Assembly: GCA_030615145.1 (NCBI GenBank)
Contig: JAUWZT010000004.1
Location: 1 to 31,876 of the forward strand
Direction of reading: 5' to 3'
DNA: 31,876 bases
DNA from: Promethearchaeota archaeon
GTDB lineage: Archaea > Asgardarchaeota > Lokiarchaeia > Sigyniarchaeales > SOKP01
The notes beneath the pieces were generated by a model that saw nothing but the letters and a program-made list of their open reading frames with translations, did not search any database and was not told where the DNA came from. The position numbers were made by a program, and so were the translations under genes. Position 1 is the first letter of the stretch. Every line of letters starts with the position of its first letter. Of this stretch, positions 15,518-24,197 are shown in pieces.

Positions 15518-15691
15518 ATATTATAAAAAACTCTATCTTTGTTATATAAAATATTACATAAAAGTAATTTTTTACAAAAAATAAACATTGTTTATTTTAA
15601 TAATAAGTAAGTAATCTATATATTTTATCTTTAAATGTAAGCTTTTCTTTCTCTTATAATAAAGGATTATTATAGGAGAATCTGAATCAAA

Positions 15692-16714
15692 TTATTTTGC
15701 TCTTCCGTTTAATATTTTAAAAATAACATCAAAATCAGAAAAGTTAAAAGGTTTAAGAATAAATCCATCTACTTTTGTTTCTTCAATGTGTTTTTTTACT
15801 TCAGACGCCGAAATGGCCGTAAGAAAGTACACAGGAATTGTTTTATAATAGTTATCAGTTTTTATGGTTTTACAAATGTCATAACCACTTAAATCTGGCA
15901 AAATTACGTCTAATAAAATGACTTTAGGTGTGGTTATTCGTAGTTCTTCTAATCCTTTCGCTCCGCTAACTACACCCTTACAAGTGAATTTTTTACTTTC
16001 AAAATAACTAGTAATCAATCTAATTGTCGCTAAATCGTCTTCAATTAATAAAATGTCGTATGGAGAACTTTCAGGTTTGATATTATCCAAGAAATTCTTT
16101 ATAATATTCTCTAATAAATTGCTTTGATCAAAGATATTTTTCACAGTTTCTTTTACGTGAATACTCAATTTATCTTTATATTCTTCGCTCTCAAGCAATA
16201 ATTGAGAGTAACCTTTAATAGAAGTTAACGGTTCTTTTAACGCGTGAGATATGTTGGATATTGTTTTAGGGTTAAGTTTTGATAATTCGCTCGAAACTTG
16301 ACCAGAGTCTTCAATAAACGACTTAACACTCTGCCTTATTAGCTCAGAAAAAGTAGGAAAATCTCTTTTGTTTGTATTAATGAATTCCTGCCACTCATCC
16401 TTAGTGTCGTCAGCTACATATAAAGAAATTCGCTCTTTATCTCTCGTATATATTTTTTCGCCCTTCAGCCATTTCTTTAATCCCTCTGTTACAGCCCCCC
16501 GCCAAATCGCGTATCTACCCGTTTCTCTCTCGTATTTCTTCATGAGACGTTTAATTTTTTCATTGTTCAAATCAAGGTTTTTAATTTCTTTTTCAGTCAT
16601 TCGAGGACTATCGCTGTTTTTTTCAGTTTTTTCCCTCCTCTTAATTTCAAGTTGTTCTTTCTCCCTTTTTGAATTATGACTTCCTTTTTTTAACCTATAT
16701 TCCGATTTATTCAA
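15692..16714 (-). CDS. RHH-HisKA-REC regulator lacking a kinase domain (copy 2)
   Basis: A 340-residue paralogue of the downstream gene, same domain order: charged start, the RYAIWRGAVTEGLKKWLKGE helix, an RHH-like part (ERISLYVADDTKDEWQEF, TFSELIRQSVKSFI), a HisKA-like pair with H157 in NISHALKEPLTSIKGYSQ, and a receiver domain with D269 (VILLDVILPD) and K321 (FILKPF). The two proteins agree at well over half of the positions in the last 270 residues, while the first 35 differ, so the N-terminus evolves freely. The start is TTG, preceded by GGAGA four bases upstream. Copy 1 also begins with TTG followed by an Asn codon. No complete histidine kinase is in the window. Confidence 0.85.
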   Translation of the reverse strand: MNKSEYRLKKGSHNSKREKEQLEIKRREKTEKNSDSPRMTEKEIKNLDLNNEKIKRLMKKYERETGRYAIWRGAVTEGLKKWLKGEKIYTRDKERISLYVADDTKDEWQEFINTNKRDFPTFSELIRQSVKSFIEDSGQVSSELSKLNPKTISNISHALKEPLTSIKGYSQLLLESEEYKDKLSIHVKETVKNIFDQSNLLENIIKNFLDNIKPESSPYDILLIEDDLATIRLITSYFESKKFTCKGVVSGAKGLEELRITTPKVILLDVILPDLSGYDICKTIKTDNYYKTIPVYFLTAISASEVKKHIEETKVDGFILKPFNFSDFDVIFKILNGRAK

Positions 16715-17271
16715 GTTTCTCCGTTCTTCTGTGATCAGTATTTCACCTTAACACACGATTTTTTCCAAAGAAGTAGTAAAACAAATATTATTTAACATTA
16801 TCTAAATAGAAATTTTTTGCTCATATTTAAGCAACTAATTTTTTTTGAGTATTTTAAGTCGCGCCATCCTACGGAAAAAATGAAGTTATAACAGATTTCC
16901 ACATTCCAAAATAATTCCTTGTTATGAAGCGTAAAATTTAATCTCGACAAAAAAGAATCTTTTCTTACAGTATATATCGATATTATGTAGATTTTTAATC
17001 CCATTAAAAATATTTATATTCAAATTCATTTTATTTACAGAAAAATATTGAATTAGTTATCAAAAAAAAGTTTTGTTGCTATTATTCGTAAATTTTTGAT
17101 TGAAAATCGTAATGTTTAAATATAAATATGGGCTAATTTGTTATAACAACAAAATTATGTGTGTACAAAAAAATAATATTTGTTATCAATTAAATCCTAT
17201 GAAAATTAGGAAAATCAAAAAAAATTTTAAAAAAAAAATTTTTTACATGGTTTGGAAAGAGGTATGCTAAA
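16715..17271. other. AT-rich intergenic region between regulator copy 2 and TFB
   Basis: A 557-base region with divergent genes on both sides, so it should hold both promoters. A 68-codon minus-strand frame at 16798-17004 has no recognisable feature and no good ribosome binding site; it is not called. GTTATAAC-type palindromes recur at about 16885-16892 and 17138-17149, and a TATA-like stretch lies at 17115-17129. Nothing else was identified. Confidence 0.6.
17115..17149 (+). promoter_or_regulatory. Candidate TFB promoter with palindrome
   Basis: An AT-rich TATA-like stretch (TTTAAATATAAATAT, 17115-17129) is followed nine bases later by the perfect 12-base palindrome TTGTTATAACAA (17138-17149). 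A similar TTGTTATCAA lies at 17180-17189, before the TFB start at 17272. The palindrome sits where a repressor would overlap the transcription start. The leader would be about 120 bases long. This is inferred from pattern and position only. Confidence 0.35.
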
Positions 17272-18165
17272 ATGGTCGTAGAAATAAATATATTATCAAA
17301 TTTATGCCCCGAATGCAGTGGAAATACAATCAATGTTCTAGAAAGAGGGGAAACCGTCTGCCAACAATGTGGTTTGGTTGTAGGTGAGAGAAATTTAGAC
17401 ATTAATCATAGCGGAATTAGAGCTTATTCTAAACACGAAAAAGATAGAAAGGAGCGTACTGGATCTCCTATGTCGATTTTGATGCCAGATATTGGGTTAA
17501 GTACTGTTATTGATAGGACAAAAATCAAAAACCCAGATTTAAGACGGGCTGCTAAGTGGAATACGCACTTATCTTGGGAGAAACGCAACATGTTAATGGC
17601 TATAACCGAATTAAAAAGAATTGGTGGCAACTTAAATTTTCCTGAAAGAGTAAAAAAATCAGCAGTACGATTGTATAAAGAAGTTTTTAAAAGACAACTA
17701 TTAAGAGGCAGGTCAATTAATGGCATGGTTGCGGCGTGTGCTTATTACGCGTGTAAAGACGAAAAAGTACCTATTACTCTTCAAGAGATTTTAGAAGAAG
17801 CTTCTATTAATGATAATATCGTAAAAAAGTGCTATAAAATATTGGTTCGGGAGTTAAATTTAAAAATATCGCATATCGATCCAATTACACTCATTCCACG
17901 TTATTGTGCAGATTTGAATTTAGGGATTGAGGTCGAAAAAGAGGCGATGCGCGTACTTCAAAATTTTATTAAAACTACCTCGATATCTGGCAAGGATCCT
18001 AAAGGATTGTGTGCAGGCGCTATATATCTTGTTGCGAAGTTGAGAAACGTTAAAGTGAGTCAGAAAGATATTTCGTGCGTAATTTCCGTTACTGAAGTCA
18101 CATTACGCTCAAGGTATAAAGAACTCCTTAAAAATATCAGTTTTAATTTTGCTCCATCAAATTAA
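17272..18165 (+). CDS. tfb: Transcription initiation factor B (TFB)
   Basis: A 297-residue TFIIB homologue that bridges TBP-bound promoter DNA and RNA polymerase. The N-terminal zinc ribbon has CPEC and CQQC; the B-reader/linker region contains SGIRAYSKHEKDRKERTGSP and GLSTVI. Two cyclin repeats follow: the first around 90-190 (NLNFPERVKKSAVRLYKEVF, GRSINGMVAACAYYACKD), the second around 195-290 (KDPKGLCAGAIYLVAKL, VTEVTLRSRYKELL). The reader shows SGIRAYSKHE where many archaeal TFBs have a PEWRAF-like motif, so promoter opening may differ. Asgard genomes often encode several TFBs; whether this is the main one is unknown. Confidence 0.95.
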   Translation: MVVEINILSNLCPECSGNTINVLERGETVCQQCGLVVGERNLDINHSGIRAYSKHEKDRKERTGSPMSILMPDIGLSTVIDRTKIKNPDLRRAAKWNTHLSWEKRNMLMAITELKRIGGNLNFPERVKKSAVRLYKEVFKRQLLRGRSINGMVAACAYYACKDEKVPITLQEILEEASINDNIVKKCYKILVRELNLKISHIDPITLIPRYCADLNLGIEVEKEAMRVLQNFIKTTSISGKDPKGLCAGAIYLVAKLRNVKVSQKDISCVISVTEVTLRSRYKELLKNISFNFAPSN

Positions 18166-18283
18166 TTAATATTTTGAAAGATTTTTTCATTATTTTTAAA
18201 AAAATTAGCAATTGATTTTTTAATTTTGAAATTTAATTTTTATAAATTGATGTTGATTTCGTTCTTATGCTAAATATTTTGAC

Positions 18284-18967
18284 TTAAAGACCGCTCGTGC
18301 TTGTAAGAAGAACCATAATATAATCGGCAACGCCTTCAATAGAATCGGAAATAGCTTCTAAAATGTCGAATATGTTCCCGATAGTAAAAATTGTAAAGAA
18401 ATTTACGTTGTAGTCTGTTTCTTGAAGGCTTTTTCTTAATTTAATATTTAATAGGTCCACTTCGTGTTCTTTATTATTTATTAGCTTAGCGTACGGTCTC
18501 ACATTTTTCCTTTCTTCCACTAAATCAATCACAAGCTTATCTAAATATTCAACTGCTTCTACGGTTGTTTCTATTATTTTCAAGATAATACTTACAGTCT
18601 CTTCGCTACTTTGTTCCCAAAAAATTATTGGTATCGTAACAATTCTACGAGCAACACCAGTACTACAATTTGCTACATCATCCAATCTTTTTACTAAATG
18701 TGATAAGTTTTGTCTTATGCTGGGGTTTAATTCTCCTATAGAGACGTCTTTTTGGATTCTCCTTCTTAATTTATCCGCATCGTCTTCTAGAAGATCAACT
18801 TTTAGAAAATTTTTATTAGCTTTTTCGAGATTTTTGTCTTTTAATAATAAATTTAACCCAACTTCTAATTCTTTCACGCATTCTTGAACAATTTGAGCGT
18901 GTTTGATCGTTTTTTCCAAGACATTTAAAGCCGTTTCTCTTTTTAAAAATTCTATTAATGAACCCAT
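18284..18967 (-). CDS. DUF47/PhoU-like phosphate transport accessory protein
   Basis: An all-helical protein of 227 residues in the DUF47 (PhoU-related) family, which accompanies PiT permeases and probably regulates them. It begins with MGSLIEFLKRE, then shows the family's helices with EDDADKLRRRIQKDV and RLDDVANCSTGVARRI (compare 'D.iad....a.r'), and ends with an ISDSIEGVADYIM helix, matching the metal-binding E/DxxxD pattern of PhoU. The ATG at 18967 is preferred over GTG at 18976 because GTGAT before it looks like a ribosome binding site. It follows the permease gene by 64 bases, likely as one operon. Confidence 0.85.
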   Translation of the reverse strand: MGSLIEFLKRETALNVLEKTIKHAQIVQECVKELEVGLNLLLKDKNLEKANKNFLKVDLLEDDADKLRRRIQKDVSIGELNPSIRQNLSHLVKRLDDVANCSTGVARRIVTIPIIFWEQSSEETVSIILKIIETTVEAVEYLDKLVIDLVEERKNVRPYAKLINNKEHEVDLLNIKLRKSLQETDYNVNFFTIFTIGNIFDILEAISDSIEGVADYIMVLLTSTSGL

Positions 18968-19030
18968 TTTTATCACATTTTTTTATTTTTTTGTAATGCT
19001 CTATATTACAATATATTATAGTATATTTTA

Positions 19031-20062
19031 TTAGGTTAATCCTAGTAAATTAAATCCAAAATAAATAAACCCAGAAAGCGTTGCTGCTATTGGAAAAGTT
19101 ATAACCCAATATATCCCCATTTTTCCTAATCCTTTATAATCTATTTCTTTTTTTTGAGCTAAACCCATACCAATTATACAAAATACGATGACGTGACTAT
19201 GAGATATTGGTAAACTTAATAATGTAGCAACCATCAAAATTAAGGCAGTACTTAATTGAATAATTAAACCTTCGCTCGGACGAGAATCAATCATTTGCGA
19301 CGCTAAGTTTCTAATTACATATCGTGCGGCAAAATATATTCCAATACAAGAAGCAATCCCGCATGTAAATGCGTAGAATAAATACTGCCCCATATTCAAC
19401 GAGCCATTGTCCAATAACCCATAAAGGATACCTAAGGCCTCGCCCGAATTTGCTCCAACCCATATCTCGGCAAAGATAACAGTAATTAACAATAGCCATT
19501 TGAAAATTTTTTCAGAATTCTCGATCTGGTTCAAACCTTTTAGTCGGGTTAAATAAGTTTTAGCAATTATTTTAAAAAGTATAAATGTAATAATTAAGCC
19601 AAGCACAGGCGATATAAACCAACTAAGGACGACGTTTCCCAATTTATCCCAATTAAACGCTGTTTCTGGACTTACTCCTCCTTGTAAAAATGAATACACG
19701 ATTACAACTCCAACTATGCTCCCTATTAGTGAGTGAGTGCTGCTTAAAGGAATTCCCGCAAAACTCCCAATTACTAACCAAATTATACTGCTTATTAAAA
19801 CTGTTAACAACATAAAAGTCGTATAAGTTAAACCCTCTCCTAATAAATCAGCACCTACAGTTTTTGCTACAAACGCAAAGCTAAAGGAGAACATCCCAAC
19901 ACCAACGGCTATACCCCCAATTAATAATGCAACCTTAAACTTCAAAACTCCCGCTCCTACTAACGAAGATAAAGTTTCGTCATTAGCGCCTATAGCGAAT
20001 GCGAGGGAGATTGCCAAAATAATTAAAACGATAACTAAAATTGAAGTTAGGTCGACCGCCAT
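19031..20062 (-). CDS. PiT-family inorganic phosphate permease
   Basis: A 343-residue membrane protein with about ten hydrophobic segments and the internal repeat of the PiT (PHO-4) family. The first signature is AIGANDETLSSLVGAGVL in the first membrane repeat; the second, WVGANSGEALGILYGLL, replaces the Asp of GAND by Ser. A loop with GSFAGIPLSSTHSLIGSIVG holds the phosphate-binding part and a second SLPISHSHVIVFCIIGMGLA matches the second repeat. It would import phosphate with H+ or Na+. It is flanked by two DUF47/PhoU-like genes. Confidence 0.92.
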   Translation of the reverse strand: MAVDLTSILVIVLIILAISLAFAIGANDETLSSLVGAGVLKFKVALLIGGIAVGVGMFSFSFAFVAKTVGADLLGEGLTYTTFMLLTVLISSIIWLVIGSFAGIPLSSTHSLIGSIVGVVIVYSFLQGGVSPETAFNWDKLGNVVLSWFISPVLGLIITFILFKIIAKTYLTRLKGLNQIENSEKIFKWLLLITVIFAEIWVGANSGEALGILYGLLDNGSLNMGQYLFYAFTCGIASCIGIYFAARYVIRNLASQMIDSRPSEGLIIQLSTALILMVATLLSLPISHSHVIVFCIIGMGLAQKKEIDYKGLGKMGIYWVITFPIAATLSGFIYFGFNLLGLT

Positions 20063-20082
20063 ATCAAATCGTGTTTTATATT

Positions 20083-20760
20083 TTAATCGAAAATTAAATA
20101 TTTAGTCGCTAAAAATTGAATGTATTCTGAAAAACTCTTGATATGATCGGCCAACATCATTATACCTTCTATTAATTCTTTCAAGTAAAGGAAGGTCCTT
20201 GATAAATAATCCATATCATAATTATATAGCCTGTTAAGAAGTTGCCACTCTTCTCTTCTCATATTACGCCTTTTGTCTTTGATATTTTCGCAGATATCGT
20301 GAGCTTTGGTTAAATCAGAACCAATAAATTTGATTGCGTCTGTTAATTGATTTGAAATCAATTTTAACGATTTAAGTATATTCAGTATTTGGAGTTTAAA
20401 CTCTTCATCAGGAAATACAACTCTATAAAGGAGCATTTTATTAGCAGAAAATTCTCCAATATTTTTGATATCGTTAATTTTAGTAAATAATTTTAGCCTA
20501 TCCGCCTTTGAAAACATTAACTTAGATTTAAATATCTTAGATTCAAAAGCTTTTTTGATTCGAACTTCAGTATTAGTCTCAATGACGTAATTTAGGTTTT
20601 GTGTGAAATTGTCAAAATCTTCTTCGACAAGAAATTCAATGCCTTCAATTAATTTCAAATTTTGTTCGTTTATGTTATCAACAAATAAGTGCGTTAATTC
20701 ATCAATACTTAATTTTTTTAACTCTTTCTCACTTATCTCCTTCATACTGAATATAACCAT
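20083..20760 (-). CDS. Second DUF47/PhoU-like protein
   Basis: A 225-residue helical protein with weaker similarity to the DUF47/PhoU family. The C-terminal part (NIKDKRRNMRREEWQLL, then FLYLKELIEGIMMLADHIKS) resembles DUF47's last helices, and the middle DAIKFIGSDLTKAHDICENI resembles its third helix. The first 60 residues are extra and unlike family members. It lies 20 bases before the PiT gene on the same strand, so the permease is bracketed by two such proteins. The start may also be the ATG at 20745. The identification rests on helical pattern and context, so confidence is moderate. Confidence 0.65.
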   Translation of the reverse strand: MVIFSMKEISEKELKKLSIDELTHLFVDNINEQNLKLIEGIEFLVEEDFDNFTQNLNYVIETNTEVRIKKAFESKIFKSKLMFSKADRLKLFTKINDIKNIGEFSANKMLLYRVVFPDEEFKLQILNILKSLKLISNQLTDAIKFIGSDLTKAHDICENIKDKRRNMRREEWQLLNRLYNYDMDYLSRTFLYLKELIEGIMMLADHIKSFSEYIQFLATKYLIFD

Positions 20761-20936
20761 TGAGAATTCTTAAATTTTTGATATATACGATATATATAAT
20801 TATATAGAATTAATAATTTCTATTGGAAATTTAATTTTACCATTTTTTTATTATTATCAAGATATACTACATTGTATGTTAGAAAACTAGTAGCCTTACT
20901 TGAAATTTAAATTAATATTTTTATTAACACCTTAAG

Positions 20937-21182
20937 ATGCGCAACGTTCAAAAGTTCTTCTTTTTTCGGTGTTATCACTGTGGTGAATGGTTTTATAGCA
21001 ATAAGATATTAAAATCAAAAAAATGTTGGAAATGTAATCGATCGTTTCAGTTTAAACATTCTGTTAAATTTTCCAAGATGGTAACGCTCCAAGAAGCCAT
21101 TAAAGCTATCAAGAAACTAAAGATGAGTGGAGAAAAAGAATCTCTTTTTTATTATCTTAAACCAAAAGATAATTTTAAATGA
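20937..21182 (+). CDS. Small zinc-ribbon protein, DUF1922-like
   Basis: An 81-residue protein. Two CxxC knuckles (CYHC and CWKC) about 15 residues apart form a zinc ribbon near the N-terminus; the C-terminal half (MVTLQEAIKAIKKLKMSGEK) is a helix. The layout matches archaeal DUF1922, where a zinc ribbon is followed by an 'EA...v..l' helix. The function is unknown; RNA or protein binding is a guess. No obvious partner; the TldD gene starts about 120 bases downstream. Confidence 0.7.
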   Translation: MRNVQKFFFFRCYHCGEWFYSNKILKSKKCWKCNRSFQFKHSVKFSKMVTLQEAIKAIKKLKMSGEKESLFYYLKPKDNFK

Positions 21183-21299
21183 AAATTAATTTAAAAAATA
21201 AAATTATTTAAACCTCTCCTCTTCAATCTTTTTAAGATTCTATTTATAATGTTATTAAAATTTTATTAATAATTCATATACGGTGATTTGGTGAATACT

Positions 21300-22751
21300 A
21301 TGGAAACTAAAGACGAATTAAAGCTATTTGATAACGATTTTATAAATCACTTAACTCAAGAAGCGGGAAACCAGATCGATTATTGGGATATAAGAGCAAC
21401 GATAAGCAATGGAACAACTATAGATTTTACGGATCAAAAAAGTTCAGAAATCTCTTCCTATGAAATTACAAATTGTGGGATACGAACTTTTGTGAATGGA
21501 GGTTGGGGATTTTATGTATTGAAAGATCTTAACAAAGATTTGATTAAAACAAGCTTTTTAAAATCGATTAAGCTAGCGAAATTAACAGAGTCTTTATCAA
21601 AACACAAGTTCAAAATCAAAGAAGTTGATCCTATTAAAAAAAATTTTAAAATTAAGAGTAAGAGAAAGCTGGCAAATGTAGATATTGAAGAAAAGATTCT
21701 TCTCGTAAAACATCAAGAAAAGCTTGCATCTAATTATTCTAAAAAGGTAAAAAACACTCATACGATTTACATGGATGGCGTTAAAAGTTATGTTTTTATA
21801 AACTCGTTTGGTAGTAATATTTATCAGGATCTTTCATATTTACGCTTGATGAATATAGTTTATTCCCAAAAAGGGGGTGTAATCCAAAGATCGATTAATT
21901 CTGTCGGAGGTTTAGGGGGGTTCGAAATATTATCTACAGAGAAAGCAGAAAATTTAAGCGTTAAAACAGCAAAAGAATCGATTAAATTATTAGAAGCAAA
22001 ATCTCCGATTGGGGGAAAATTTACGATTATAGCCGATCCTAAACTTGCCGGAACCTTAATTCACGAAGCACTTGGACACGCGTGTGAAGCAGATTTGGTT
22101 TTGAGCAAGGAAAGCATATTGGAAGGAAAAATTGGTCAAGAAGTGGCTGTAGGCGACATGAATGTAGTGGATGATCCCTCAATGGGACAAAAGTCTAAAT
22201 TTGGATTACCATATGAGTTATTTGGGAGTTATTTTGTAGACGATGAAGGGATTCCTTCCCAAAAAACAGTACTAATTGAAAATGGAGTGTTTAAAAATTA
22301 TTTACATAACTTAGAAACCTCTGCTAGAATGAATGTACCTCCAAATGGTCATGGAAGAGCTTCATCTAGCTCTTCTAAGCCTCAAGTTCGAATGGGATTT
22401 ACTTATATCGAACCAAAAGACTGGAATGTCGATGAAATGATTCAAGATACAAAAAATGGAATTCTTTGTGAAGATTTTTTGTACGGTTATACGAATCCGA
22501 CCACAGGAAACTTCCAATTTAAATGTAAATTTTCCTATAAAATTAAAAATGGGGAAAAACAGGAATTGATGAGAGATGTTGCGTTGTCAGGTATGATTTT
22601 AGAAGTTTTAAAAAAAATCTCCGCTATTGGTGATAATAATACATTCGACTTTTCATCTGGAATATGTGGTAAGGGTGGTCAGAGCATTTATTTAAGTGAT
22701 GGAGGGCCGTACCTTAGGATCGACAATATAACCGTAGGGGGATTGAATTAA
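21300..22751 (+). CDS. tldD: Metalloprotease TldD
   Basis: A TldD-family zinc protease of about 483 residues. The metal motif is HEALGH (HExxxH, residues about 255-260) within TLIHEALGHACEADLV; a further conserved part is GRASSSSSKPQVRMGFTYIE, and the C-terminal CGKGGQSIYLSDGGPYLRI is typical. TldD and TldE form a heterodimeric pore-lined protease that degrades unfolded peptides or matures peptide toxins. Three starts are possible, TTG 21288, GTG 21291 and ATG 21300; the ATG is chosen because GGTGA lies five bases before it. The TldE gene begins with no gap after the stop. Confidence 0.92.
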   Translation: METKDELKLFDNDFINHLTQEAGNQIDYWDIRATISNGTTIDFTDQKSSEISSYEITNCGIRTFVNGGWGFYVLKDLNKDLIKTSFLKSIKLAKLTESLSKHKFKIKEVDPIKKNFKIKSKRKLANVDIEEKILLVKHQEKLASNYSKKVKNTHTIYMDGVKSYVFINSFGSNIYQDLSYLRLMNIVYSQKGGVIQRSINSVGGLGGFEILSTEKAENLSVKTAKESIKLLEAKSPIGGKFTIIADPKLAGTLIHEALGHACEADLVLSKESILEGKIGQEVAVGDMNVVDDPSMGQKSKFGLPYELFGSYFVDDEGIPSQKTVLIENGVFKNYLHNLETSARMNVPPNGHGRASSSSSKPQVRMGFTYIEPKDWNVDEMIQDTKNGILCEDFLYGYTNPTTGNFQFKCKFSYKIKNGEKQELMRDVALSGMILEVLKKISAIGDNNTFDFSSGICGKGGQSIYLSDGGPYLRIDNITVGGLN

Positions 22752-24128
22752 ATGGATAATACGATTGATATTTTTGAGCTTGCCAATTATGGGATAAAAA
22801 TCGCCGAAATAAAGGCTCCAAATTTTAAATGCGCAGAAATTTTCGTTGGCAAGAACGAATATACCAACATCGAACTCGAAGAAAATTCAATAAAATACAG
22901 TGAAATTGGAAGAGACCATGGAGTTTCGATTAGAATTTACAATAAAAGAGGTTCTTTAGGGTTTGCGTTTACAAATAAATTAAATAAAAGAATTATAGAA
23001 AAAATTATTAAAAACGCTATAAAGATGATGAATGCAGGCACTGCCGATCCTAACTTTCAAAATTTGCCGTTAAAATACAAAACTTATCCTAATGTTAAAA
23101 AATTATACGATATCAGTATAAAAACATTAACCATCGAGGACTCAGTTGAATACGTTAAAGAATTGATTAAAGTATGTAAAGACGATGACTTAGCGATTTC
23201 TCAATCTGGTGATTTCACATCTAATTGCAATATCTCCTATGTATTCAATTCAAATGATATCGAAGTGTTTGAAAAAGAAACTGTATTTTCAATTTCATCC
23301 AACATTATTGTAAAAAATAAAAGTACTGGAGAGACTTCAAATGGGTACGAATCCCAAATGAAAAGAAAACTTAAGGATATTAACGGAACAAATACCGCGA
23401 TAGAAGCTTTAAAAAACGCGAAAAGAAATCTTAATAGAATTAAAATTAAGACCAAAAAGATGCCTGTAATTTTATCTCCTAAAGGGACAATAAATCTTAT
23501 TTTAAACCCAATTGCTTCCGCTATAAACGGAGAACTATTTCAATATAAACGAAGTTTTCTGGTTGATAAGAGAGAAAAAGTTATTGGTTCTGAATATTTA
23601 ACACTTGAAGATAACGCATTGATAGATGGTGCTGTAGGATCTAGTAACTTCGATGGAGAGGGCGTCCCTTGCAAGAATAAAATAATTATAGATAAAGGAA
23701 TTTTTTTGAAATCTGGCTTAATACACAACAGTTATACAGCAGGGAAGGAAGGTGTTGAAAGCACTGGAAACGCTTCTAGAAGGTCCTTTAGTTCTGTCCC
23801 TTCTATAGGTATAACAAACTTCGTTATGCAAACAGGAACTTCTTCTATTGAGGAAATGATACAAGATGTTAAAGAGGGAATATTCTTAAATTCAACCGGA
23901 GATTCGGCAAATATATCAACAGGGGACTTTAGTGGATTAATTTCCCAAGGTAATATAATTAAAAATGGAGAAATAAAGCAAGCATTAAACGAAACTATGT
24001 TTGGTATAAATCTTTTGGATTTGTTTAAAAATATTGATGCCGTCTCAAAAGATTATAAAATTTACGGATCATTTAAAGCCCCGTATGTAAGAGTTAAAGA
24101 TGTACAAATTATAGGATCTAAAGATTAA
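22752..24128 (+). CDS. tldE: TldE/PmbA-like protease partner
   Basis: A 458-residue homologue of TldE/PmbA, the partner of TldD. It lacks the HExxxH motif, as TldE does; the corresponding place shows LNPIASAINGELFQYKRSFL. Shared family parts are SIRIYNKRGSLGFAFT near the N-terminus, SSNFDGEGVPCKN, the TGNASRRSFSSVPSIGITNF stretch and TGDFSGLISQGN. The ATG follows the TldD stop with no spacer, so translation is coupled. It is expected to build the inactive half of the protease shell. Confidence 0.9.
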   Translation: MDNTIDIFELANYGIKIAEIKAPNFKCAEIFVGKNEYTNIELEENSIKYSEIGRDHGVSIRIYNKRGSLGFAFTNKLNKRIIEKIIKNAIKMMNAGTADPNFQNLPLKYKTYPNVKKLYDISIKTLTIEDSVEYVKELIKVCKDDDLAISQSGDFTSNCNISYVFNSNDIEVFEKETVFSISSNIIVKNKSTGETSNGYESQMKRKLKDINGTNTAIEALKNAKRNLNRIKIKTKKMPVILSPKGTINLILNPIASAINGELFQYKRSFLVDKREKVIGSEYLTLEDNALIDGAVGSSNFDGEGVPCKNKIIIDKGIFLKSGLIHNSYTAGKEGVESTGNASRRSFSSVPSIGITNFVMQTGTSSIEEMIQDVKEGIFLNSTGDSANISTGDFSGLISQGNIIKNGEIKQALNETMFGINLLDLFKNIDAVSKDYKIYGSFKAPYVRVKDVQIIGSKD

Positions 24129-24197
24129 ATTATTACGATTTAATTTATTGCTATAATTAAGATTTATTATATTTTTGTTGTTTCATTTTCAAGATTA

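Noticed and set aside
16798..17004. 68-codon minus-strand open frame in the intergenic region before TFB
   Set aside because: No ribosome binding site, no recognisable motif, composition as expected from AT-rich non-coding DNA.
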